Assembly: GCA_002392705.1 (NCBI GenBank)
Contig: DGHP01000006.1
Location: 3,609 to 8,964, forward strand
Origin: Lachnospiraceae bacterium UBA3845
GTDB lineage: Bacteria > Bacillota > Clostridia > Lachnospirales > Lachnospiraceae
Length of the DNA: 5,356 bases
Direction: 5' to 3'
A program made the translations under genes and the position numbers. Positions within the stretch are counted from its first letter, which is position 1. Each line of letters opens with the position of its first letter. Of the stretch, positions 1 to 5,114 are shown piece after piece. A model generated the notes under the pieces. It had not been told where the DNA came from. It saw only the letters and a program-made list of their open reading frames with translations, and did no database searches.

Positions 1-30
1 GTTTTCTGTGTCCGCGTTTCCTGTGTCTGG
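1..30. repeat. Imperfect 15-bp tandem duplication
   Basis: Bases 1-15 and 16-30 are two adjacent copies of a T-rich unit that match at 12 of 15 positions; both contain TCTGTGTC or CCTGTGTC. The second copy supplies the left arm of the small hairpin at 21-35. The repeat lies outside any gene in the window, and I see no function for it. Confidence 0.4.
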
Positions 31-42
31 CACAGTTTTTTT
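21..42 (+). terminator. Possible weak rho-independent terminator of an upstream gene
   Basis: CTGTG (21-25) and CACAG (31-35) form a 5-bp stem with a 5-base loop, followed at once by seven T residues (36-42). The T-run is good but the stem is short, so termination would be modest. It would end a plus-strand gene lying before the window and insulate the promoter just downstream. No coding sequence for such a gene is visible here. Confidence 0.35.
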
Positions 43-59
43 CCGGGCCGTTTCTTTTG

Positions 60-88
60 TTGAAGCAGGCGGTTTTTTGATATAAAAT
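60..88 (+). promoter_or_regulatory. Sigma-A type promoter with extended -10 for the acyl-CoA synthetase gene
   Basis: TGATATAAAAT at 78-88 carries an extended -10 (TG at 78-79, then TATAAA at 81-86). Read in the alternative register, TAAAAT at 83-88 lies 17 bases after TTGAAG at 60-65, a fair -35 match. Transcription would begin near position 95. The -10 overlaps the ATG at 87, so that ATG would not be in the mRNA. This supports the downstream TTG at 156 as the real start, leaving a leader of about 60 bases. Confidence 0.55.
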
Positions 89-140
89 GATCTGCGTGAA
101 AGCGCCGGTTTACGGCATTTCACAGAAGAAAGAGAGCAGA

Positions 141-147
141 AGGGAGA
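141..147 (+). promoter_or_regulatory. Ribosome binding site that decides a TTG start
   Basis: AGGGAGA sits 8 bases before the TTG at 156, ideal Shine-Dalgarno spacing. The in-frame ATG at 87 has no purine-rich site upstream. The 23 residues between the two starts are basic and show no resemblance to the family. Confidence 0.7.
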
Positions 148-155
148 CAGCACCC

Positions 156-1847
156 TTGGATAGTTATAAACAAAAAGAGCATCTGAATTATCCGGAGAAG
201 ACGCTGACGCAGATGGTCGAGGCCATGGCGGAGCAGTATCCGGAAGAGCCCGCGTATGAGTTTTACGGAAAAAAGACTTCCTACAGAAGCTTTGCAGACC
301 GGATTCACCGTGCGGCGAAGGCATTTCTCGCAGCCGGAATCAGGCGGGATGACGCGGTTACCATCTGCATGCCGAATGTACCGCAGGCCATTGACTGTTT
401 CTACGCCCTGAACCGGATCGGCGCGGTGGCCAATATGGTGCATCCCCTGTCCGCTGAAAAGGAGATCACATTCTATCTCAATATCTCTGAAAGCCGTATG
501 ATCCTGACCATGGACATGTTTACGGAGAAGGTGGAGCGGGCGGTCGCGGAAGCGGATCATCCGGTCACAGTCCTGGTTGCCAGGATGCAGGAGGAACTTC
601 CGCTGCACCTTGCGGGGCTTTATACGCTGAAAGCAGGCCTGCAGTACCTGAAATTTCCGAATACAGACCATGCCATTCTCTGGAATAAATTTTTAAGAAG
701 CGGTGAAGGCCAGGTTCTTCCGGAACCGGTTTTCGACCGGGAGCATACTTCCGTGATTCTCTATTCGGGCGGGACCAGCGGGACACCGAAGGGAATCTGC
801 CTGTCCGACTACAATATCAACGCCTGCGCTCTCCAGGCCCGTGAGGCGATGGGGGAGGTGTTCCGGCCGGGATTGAAGATGCTCAGCTGCATGCCCCTGT
901 TCCATGGCTTCGGACTGGGTATCAACATTCATACCGTCCTGATCCATGGTGTCTGCTGCCTGCTGATGCCTTCTTTTAACAATAAAAGTTACGCGCAGGC
1001 CATGATCCGGAAGAAGCCGAATTTTCTCGCGGGCGTGCCGACCATCTATGAAGCCCTTCTGCATATCCCGGAGCTGGAGGGTCAGGACCTGAGTTTTCTG
1101 CTCGGAATGTTCTGCGGGGGAGATTCCCTGTCCGTGGAACTGAAAAAGAAGATGGACCGCTTCCTGAAAGCGCACGGAGCGGGGATCCAGATCCGGGAAG
1201 GCTATGGTCTGACGGAATGCGTCACGGCGAGCTGCCTGACGCCGAAAGGAACCTACCGGGAGGGCAGTATCGGCCTTCCTTTCCCGGATACCGAATACCG
1301 GATCGTAAAGCCGGGTACCGACCAGCTGATGCCGCCCGGGGAAGAGGGGGAGATTATTCTGACCGGCCCGTCCGTGATGCTGGGCTACCTGAAAAATCCT
1401 GAGGAGACCGCAGAGACGCTCCGCGTTCTTTCTGACGGGAAACGCTGGCTTTATACGGGCGATCTGGGACATATGGATGAAGATGGATATGTGTATTTCC
1501 GCCAGCGCCTGAAGCGGATGATCATTACCAACGGCTACAATGTATATCCGGGCCAGCTTGAGAATATCATCGACAGCCTGGAGGAGGTCTCCATCTCCTG
1601 CGTGATCGGGGTTCCGGATCAGCGGAGAATGCAGCGGGTGAAAGCTTTTGTAGTCCTGAAGGACGGCTGCGAACCGTCGGATGCCCTGAAGGAAAAGATC
1701 ATGGATACGCTCCGGCTTCATATTGCGAAATATGCGCTGCCCAGGGAGATCGAGTTCCGCAGTGTACTGCCGAAGACTCTGGTGGGCAAAGTGGCCTTCC
1801 GGAAACTGGAGGAAGAGGAAGCGCAGAAAACCCGGCAGAAGCAGTGA
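156..1847 (+). CDS. AMP-forming acyl-CoA synthetase / class I adenylate-forming ligase
   Basis: This is a cytosolic enzyme of the ANL superfamily. Such enzymes activate a carboxylic acid with ATP to an acyl-AMP and then usually form an acyl thioester with CoA or a carrier phosphopantetheine. Read from the TTG at 156 it has 563 residues, normal for the family; the in-frame ATG at 87 would add 23. Visible motifs are the A3 phosphate loop YSGGTSGTPKG (203-213), MPLFHGFG (247-254), YGLTE (350-354), YTGDL with the ribose-binding Asp436, the hinge region around 449-470, and the A10 lysine Lys545 in LVGKV. The enzyme therefore looks catalytically complete. The hinge reads QRLKRM where GRxKDx is usual, a small departure. 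Overall it resembles long-chain fatty acyl-CoA synthetases, but neither acyl substrate nor acceptor can be assigned. The stop codon is followed by a repeat array and then a CAT/E2-like acyltransferase gene on the same strand, a possible functional partner. No transmembrane segment is evident. Confidence 0.9.
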   Translation: MDSYKQKEHLNYPEKTLTQMVEAMAEQYPEEPAYEFYGKKTSYRSFADRIHRAAKAFLAAGIRRDDAVTICMPNVPQAIDCFYALNRIGAVANMVHPLSAEKEITFYLNISESRMILTMDMFTEKVERAVAEADHPVTVLVARMQEELPLHLAGLYTLKAGLQYLKFPNTDHAILWNKFLRSGEGQVLPEPVFDREHTSVILYSGGTSGTPKGICLSDYNINACALQAREAMGEVFRPGLKMLSCMPLFHGFGLGINIHTVLIHGVCCLLMPSFNNKSYAQAMIRKKPNFLAGVPTIYEALLHIPELEGQDLSFLLGMFCGGDSLSVELKKKMDRFLKAHGAGIQIREGYGLTECVTASCLTPKGTYREGSIGLPFPDTEYRIVKPGTDQLMPPGEEGEIILTGPSVMLGYLKNPEETAETLRVLSDGKRWLYTGDLGHMDEDGYVYFRQRLKRMIITNGYNVYPGQLENIIDSLEEVSISCVIGVPDQRRMQRVKAFVVLKDGCEPSDALKEKIMDTLRLHIAKYALPREIEFRSVLPKTLVGKVAFRKLEEEEAQKTRQKQ

Positions 1848-1990
1848 TGCCGCGGGATATCTTTTAAGAGTCGACAGAATCAAATAATGCCGCGGGATAT
1901 CTTTTAAGAGTTCGACAGAATCAAATAAATGCCGCGGGGGATATGTTTAAGGGTATTGAAGCGCTTAGAAGCGCCGCGGGGATATAAGAA
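1847..1990. repeat. Degenerate tandem repeat array between the synthetase and acyltransferase genes
   Basis: Copy 1 (1847-1886, 40 bp) and copy 2 (1887-1927, 41 bp) are identical except for one inserted T in copy 2. Each starts ATGCCGCGGGATATC and ends ACAGAATCAAATA. Copy 3 (from 1929) keeps ATGCCGCGGGGGATAT and a TTTAAG-like stretch, then diverges near 1953. A fourth fragment, GCGCCGCGGGGATATAAGAA (1971-1990), repeats the head of the unit. Between copies 3 and 4, GAAGCGC occurs twice (1958-1964 and 1968-1974). The array abuts the synthetase stop, the TGA sharing its A with the first ATG. It fills most of the 162-base gap. The units contain palindromes CCGCGG and GATATC and a nearly self-complementary CTTTTAAGAG. 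I do not recognise the family. Confidence 0.85.
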
Positions 1991-1995
1991 AATAT

Positions 1996-2002
1996 GGGAG
2001 AG
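1996..2002 (+). promoter_or_regulatory. Ribosome binding site fixing the acyltransferase start
   Basis: GGGAGAG lies 7 bases before the ATG at 2010. The longer reading from ATG 1929 begins inside repeat copy 3, has no comparable site, and its first 27 residues are translated repeat sequence. Confidence 0.75.
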
Positions 2003-2009
2003 CAGAGTT

Positions 2010-2906
2010 ATGAGCATACATGCATTTAAGCGGAAAAGTGTCAAAGACCGTCCGGATGGAAAATATGTCAGGGATATCACGGGAATTCAGGCGCTCATGA
2101 TGAATATCTATCCGAACCGGACGGATTCGGAGGTGTATCTGTCTGATCAGTTCGACGCTACGGAGCTGCTGAAATATCTGGAAAAGAAAAACGCGGAACA
2201 TCCGGATTATAAGACGACCCTTTTCCACTGCGCCTTGACTGCTCTTGCCAGAATGGTGAAGGAACGCCCGTATCTGAATCGTTTTATTCAGGGCAGGCGC
2301 ATGTACCAGCGATATGAGATCAGCCTGAGTTTCGTGGCAAAGCGCTTTTTTAAGGATGGCGCGGAGGAAGCTCTGATGGTTCTGACGCCCTCCGATGAGG
2401 ATACCCTGGATTCCATCAGCCGTCAGATCGTGGGCGACGTGACGCAGATGAGAAAGAACCCGGCAAAGAAGACCGGGAGCGACGCGGTCATTGACAACCT
2501 GGCAAAGCTTCCGAGACCTTTGCTGATGCTGGTCAGCAAGCTGATCCGGATCCTGGATTTCTGGGGACATCTGCCTCATTTTGTCTGGGAGACCGACGTT
2601 AATTACTCCACGATCCTGGCCAGCAATCTGGGCTCGATCAAATGCCCGAGCGTGTATCACCATCTGAACAATTACGGGACCAATTCCATCATGGTTACCA
2701 TCGGAACCCTCCACAAGGAGCAGGTGCTGATGCCGGACGGCAGCGTGCAGGTCCGGGACATGATCGATATCGGGGCAACTCTGGACGAGCGGATCGCCGA
2801 CGGCTTTTATTTTGCAAGAAGCCTGAAGCTGATCAAGTATATCTTTGAAAATCCGGAGATTCTGGAGCAGCCCATCGGGACGCCTTCCGGCTTTGAATAT
2901 AAATAA
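2010..2906 (+). CDS. CAT/E2-like acyltransferase-fold protein lacking the usual catalytic histidine
   Basis: The 298-residue protein resembles the catalytic domain shared by chloramphenicol acetyltransferase and the E2 acyltransferases of 2-oxoacid dehydrogenases. It has no lipoyl or subunit-binding domain, so it is not a normal E2. Family-like segments are the early region 24-110 (NRFIQGRRMY at 90-99, then LSFVAKRFF), SNLGSI (205-210), the block HHLNNYGTNSIMVTIG (217-232), and the C-terminal motif DERIADG (259-265). In CAT and E2 enzymes this last motif reads HxxxDG with a histidine that deprotonates the thiol or hydroxyl acceptor. Here Asp264-Gly265 is kept but the histidine position is Glu260. 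The protein may use another base (His217 and His218 are candidates), or bind acyl groups without transfer. The start at 2010 is chosen by its Shine-Dalgarno site. Gene order suggests it works with the upstream adenylate-forming ligase. It is probably cytosolic: there is no signal peptide, although residues 169-185 are moderately hydrophobic. The fold assignment is fairly secure; the function is unknown. Confidence 0.8.
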   Translation: MSIHAFKRKSVKDRPDGKYVRDITGIQALMMNIYPNRTDSEVYLSDQFDATELLKYLEKKNAEHPDYKTTLFHCALTALARMVKERPYLNRFIQGRRMYQRYEISLSFVAKRFFKDGAEEALMVLTPSDEDTLDSISRQIVGDVTQMRKNPAKKTGSDAVIDNLAKLPRPLLMLVSKLIRILDFWGHLPHFVWETDVNYSTILASNLGSIKCPSVYHHLNNYGTNSIMVTIGTLHKEQVLMPDGSVQVRDMIDIGATLDERIADGFYFARSLKLIKYIFENPEILEQPIGTPSGFEYK

Positions 2907-2999
2907 AGCTTTTTCGGAGAATCGATTTTGCCGGGAGGGGAGAAGGGCTTCAGATCTTTCACGGTGTTTGAAAAAGTTTTTTTGGAAATGGCAGGAAAT

Positions 3000-3998
3000 A
3001 TGAGAAGAAAGATTTATGTTGTATCAATTATGCTGGCCGCTGCCCTGTCCGGTTTTACACCTTCCTGCTTCAGCCTGAATGCGGCTGAAACGGAAATCGG
3101 ACAGGAAAATGCTGTTGTCTCTGAAAAGAATTCAGAGAAGGCCAGGGTCAGTTACCTGGGCCCTGCCGGAACCTATACCGAGGAAGCCGCGCAGTTTTTC
3201 TTTCCGGAAGCGTCGGAGTTCCTCCCCGAAAGCACCGTCCCTGAGGCGATTGCGGACGCTGTGGAAGGAAGGTCGGATTATGCGGTCATTCCGCAGGAAA
3301 ATACGCTGGGAGGCGCGGTAACAAATTATATTGACGCCCTCATTGCCAGCGAAGACGTATATGTCGTCGGGGAAGTGATCCTGCCGATCAGCCAGACGCT
3401 GATGGGACTTCCGGGGGCCTCTCTTGATGAGATCCGTCTTGTCTGTTCCCATGCCCAGGGAATCAAGCAGAGCGAAACCTGGAGGAAAGAACATCTGCCG
3501 GATGCGGATACGCAGGAGATGGACAGCACGGCCGCGGCGGCAAGTTATGTCGCAGAGAGCAAAGATCAGACGATAGCCGCGGTTGCCGCCCCGGGTGCGG
3601 CGAAGCTGTACGGTCTTTCTGTCCTGGCGGAGAATGTGCAGATTACGGATGCGAATAAGACCCGTTTTTATGTGCTCTCATCCTCACGGCCGGAGTCTGA
3701 AAACCACACGCATGCAGTCTTTGTTGCTTCCTGTGAGGCAAACAGAATAGATGATATCATCGTGGAGATTCATAACAGCGGGCTGGAATTTGTTACGATC
3801 CATGACCGGCCGGAAGGAAGTTATCTGGGCAGTTACCGTTATATCATCGAACTGGAAGACGAGGATGGAATCACGGAAGATGAACTGGCAGTGATTGAAG
3901 AAATTCCCGAACTGCGCTGCCTGGGAAGTTTTGACATGGTGGAGAAACAGAGTCGTTCTGCTGAAGAAAAAGAAGAGGAGCAGAATCCCGCAGGCTGA
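3000..3998 (+). CDS. pheA: Prephenate dehydratase with ACT domain and N-terminal signal peptide (probably exported)
   Basis: The family decarboxylates and dehydrates prephenate to phenylpyruvate, the step before phenylalanine. From ATG 3000 the protein has 332 residues. Residues 1-4 (MRRK), a hydrophobic core at 5-19, and a small-residue stretch ending near Ala28-Ala29 form a good signal peptide. Cys23 lies in a poor lipobox, so a lipoprotein is less likely. After a charged linker, the dehydratase domain starts near residue 50 with GPAGTYTEEAA. Catalytic positions known from E. coli PheA are present: Asn101 in PQEN, Ser150 and Gln157, and Thr221 in the TRF motif. An ACT domain follows (about 237-312); its phenylalanine-binding ESRP motif is HDRP (268-271). 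There is no chorismate mutase domain. The tail is charged. The start is uncertain: TTG 2928 has a better-spaced site (GGAGA at 2916-2920) and would add 24 residues, while ATG 3000 has a close AGGA. The hydrophobic segment is inside either form. It follows the acyltransferase gene and ends at a strong terminator. Confidence 0.85.
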   Translation: MRRKIYVVSIMLAAALSGFTPSCFSLNAAETEIGQENAVVSEKNSEKARVSYLGPAGTYTEEAAQFFFPEASEFLPESTVPEAIADAVEGRSDYAVIPQENTLGGAVTNYIDALIASEDVYVVGEVILPISQTLMGLPGASLDEIRLVCSHAQGIKQSETWRKEHLPDADTQEMDSTAAAASYVAESKDQTIAAVAAPGAAKLYGLSVLAENVQITDANKTRFYVLSSSRPESENHTHAVFVASCEANRIDDIIVEIHNSGLEFVTIHDRPEGSYLGSYRYIIELEDEDGITEDELAVIEEIPELRCLGSFDMVEKQSRSAEEKEEEQNPAG

Positions 3999-4002
3999 TG
4001 AG

Positions 4003-4024
4003 CTGCCGGGAAACTGCCGGGAAC
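4003..4024. repeat. 11-bp tandem duplication after the dehydratase gene
   Basis: CTGCCGGGAAA (4003-4013) is followed directly by CTGCCGGGAAC (4014-4024). It lies between the dehydratase stop codon and the terminator hairpin, and is probably a replication-slippage product. Confidence 0.6.
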
Positions 4025-4036
4025 GGAGATAGAAAT

Positions 4037-4078
4037 ACGGCATAACCAGAATCAGTCTGATTATGCCGTTCTTTTTTT
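4037..4078 (+). terminator. Strong rho-independent terminator of the plus-strand genes
   Basis: ACGGCATAA (4037-4045) pairs perfectly with TTATGCCGT (4061-4069). After a single C/A mismatch the stem continues inside with CAGA (4047-4050) and TCTG (4056-4059), closing a 5-base loop. A T-rich tail follows at once, with seven T residues at 4072-4078. It lies 38 bases after the dehydratase stop. In the opposite direction the tail would be only moderately T-rich, so it serves the convergent reductase gene weakly at best. Confidence 0.9.
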
Positions 4079-4132
4079 GAAACGCTGTCTGATTCAGAAT
4101 ATCCGGAACCAGACTTTCCGAACCGGAGTTTT

Positions 4133-5050
4133 TCAGCGCATCTGGTTGATATAGCGGCAGGCGGCCAGGGCGGCAGTGGCTCCGTCGGCGACGGCCGTCG
4201 TCAGCTGGCGGACACTCTTGCTGCGGCAGTCTCCGGCCACATAGATCCCGGGCGTCTTTGTCAGGCAGTTTTCATCCGAGTCGAAATATCCGAAGCTGTT
4301 CAGATCCGCAAGATCCTTAAAGGCGTCGTTCTCCGGGATCAGGCCGATGGCGACAAAGAGGCCGTCACAGGCGATGTCCGCTGTGTTTCCGCTGTCATTT
4401 TTCAGGATCCTTACACCTTTCAGTTCCCCGTTTTCAACGAGAAGATCCGTGATCTTTACGCCTGTGAAGTTTCTGACGTTTGATCTGGAGAAGAGAACCT
4501 TCTGCAGGGTTTCTTCCCCGGTAAAGAAGGCAAGATCCTGGAGCATGATTACCTCCCGGCACTTGTCCGCAAGGAGGATGGCCTCCTGAAGGGCGGAGTT
4601 GCCGCCGCCGGCCACGCATACGGTTTTCCCGCTGTAGAAATCTCCGTCACAGACAGCGCAGAAGGAGATGCCTTCCCCGACAAGCTCATTCTCGCCTTCA
4701 AGACCCAGCATGCGGTGCTTTACACCTGAAGCGAGGATGACGGAAAGGCCTTCGAAGCTGCTGCCTTCCTCCGTGGAGACAATCCAGTGACCGTCCTTCG
4801 GAAGCACGGATGTAACCTTTTCAAACTCAATCTCAGCGCCCTGGGCCAGAATCTGATCCAGGGTCCTGTCGGCGAATTCATTCCCGCTCATGGACAGGGT
4901 TCCGGGATAATTCTCCACTCTGGGAGAATGGGTGATCTGTCCGCCGAAGCCATTTTTCTCAATAACCAGAACTGTCTTGCCGTTCCGCCTGGCGTAGAGC
5001 GCCGCGGTCATGCCTGCGGGGCCGCCGCCGACAACGATAATATCATACAT
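4133..5050 (-). CDS. trxB: Thioredoxin reductase-like flavoprotein without the HRRxxxR NADPH motif
   Basis: This cytosolic FAD disulfide reductase normally passes electrons to thioredoxin through a CxxC pair. The 305-residue length matches low-molecular-weight bacterial thioredoxin reductases. The sequence shows the N-terminal FAD loop GGGPAG (8-13), the FAD-side block GGQITHSPRVENYPG (36-50), the redox centre CAVCDGDFY (131-139), a second dinucleotide loop GGGNSALQEA (148-157), and the C-terminal FAD block AGDCRSKSVRQLTTAVADG (272-290). The HRRxxxRA segment that follows strand 2 of the pyridine-nucleotide domain in NADPH-dependent enzymes is replaced by MLQDLAFFTGEETLQ (169-183), which has none of the basic residues that hold the 2'-phosphate. 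The enzyme may use NADH, reduced ferredoxin or flavodoxin, or another donor. Its ATG is preceded by GAGG (complement of 5059-5062) with 8-base spacing. It lies 64 bases after the thioredoxin-fold gene on the same strand, its likely partner. The trxB symbol reflects family, not proven NADPH use. Confidence 0.88.
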   Translation of the reverse strand: MYDIIVVGGGPAGMTAALYARRNGKTVLVIEKNGFGGQITHSPRVENYPGTLSMSGNEFADRTLDQILAQGAEIEFEKVTSVLPKDGHWIVSTEEGSSFEGLSVILASGVKHRMLGLEGENELVGEGISFCAVCDGDFYSGKTVCVAGGGNSALQEAILLADKCREVIMLQDLAFFTGEETLQKVLFSRSNVRNFTGVKITDLLVENGELKGVRILKNDSGNTADIACDGLFVAIGLIPENDAFKDLADLNSFGYFDSDENCLTKTPGIYVAGDCRSKSVRQLTTAVADGATAALAACRYINQMR

Positions 5051-5071
5051 GGGATCTGCCTCACTGAAGAT

Positions 5072-5104
5072 TTCACGCTTTCCGGATAAACCGGAAAGCG
5101 TGAA
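5072..5104 (-). other. Perfect 14-bp hairpin between the thioredoxin-fold gene and trxB-like gene
   Basis: TTCACGCTTTCCGG (5072-5085) and CCGGAAAGCGTGAA (5091-5104) are exact reverse complements around a 5-base loop. On the minus-strand transcript the hairpin lies 10 bases after the thioredoxin-fold stop and 21 bases before the reductase ATG, leaving the GAGG ribosome site free. No T-run follows on either strand, so it is not a classic intrinsic terminator. It could stabilise the upstream message, mark a processing site, or lower read-through to the reductase gene. Confidence 0.8.
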
Positions 5105-5114
5105 TACTGGGGGG

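Noticed and set aside
693..1883. A 396-codon minus-strand reading frame opposite the synthetase gene.
   Set aside because: It lies antisense to all the conserved ligase motifs, its translation is rich in His, Arg and Gln with no recognisable domain, and it arises from codon bias on the coding strand.
1956..1988. Promoter for the acyltransferase gene (TTGAAG at 1956 and TATAAG at 1983).
   Set aside because: The spacing is 21 bases, outside the usual 16-18, and no extended -10 compensates, so it is not listed as a feature.
1847..1990. CRISPR-like array.
   Set aside because: Copies are directly adjacent with no unique spacers, there are only two full units, and no cas genes are present.
1929..2009. 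A 27-residue N-terminal extension of the acyltransferase-like protein from ATG 1929.
   Set aside because: It is translated repeat sequence with no good ribosome site, while ATG 2010 has GGGAGAG 7 bases upstream.
1965..2714. A 249-codon minus-strand reading frame opposite the acyltransferase-like gene.
   Set aside because: It is a shadow of the real gene: no domain-like pattern, and the opposite strand has a well-placed ribosome site and conserved motifs.
3056..3070. Lipoprotein lipobox around Cys23 of the dehydratase.
   Set aside because: The residues before the cysteine (T-P-S) do not match the L-[AS]-[GA]-C consensus, and a better ordinary cleavage region follows at Ala28-Ala29.
4087..4127. 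Terminator for the minus-strand reductase gene, from short stems GTCTG/CAGAC and TCCGG/CCGGA.
   Set aside because: The stems are only 5 bp, mutually overlapping, and have no T-run after them on the minus strand.
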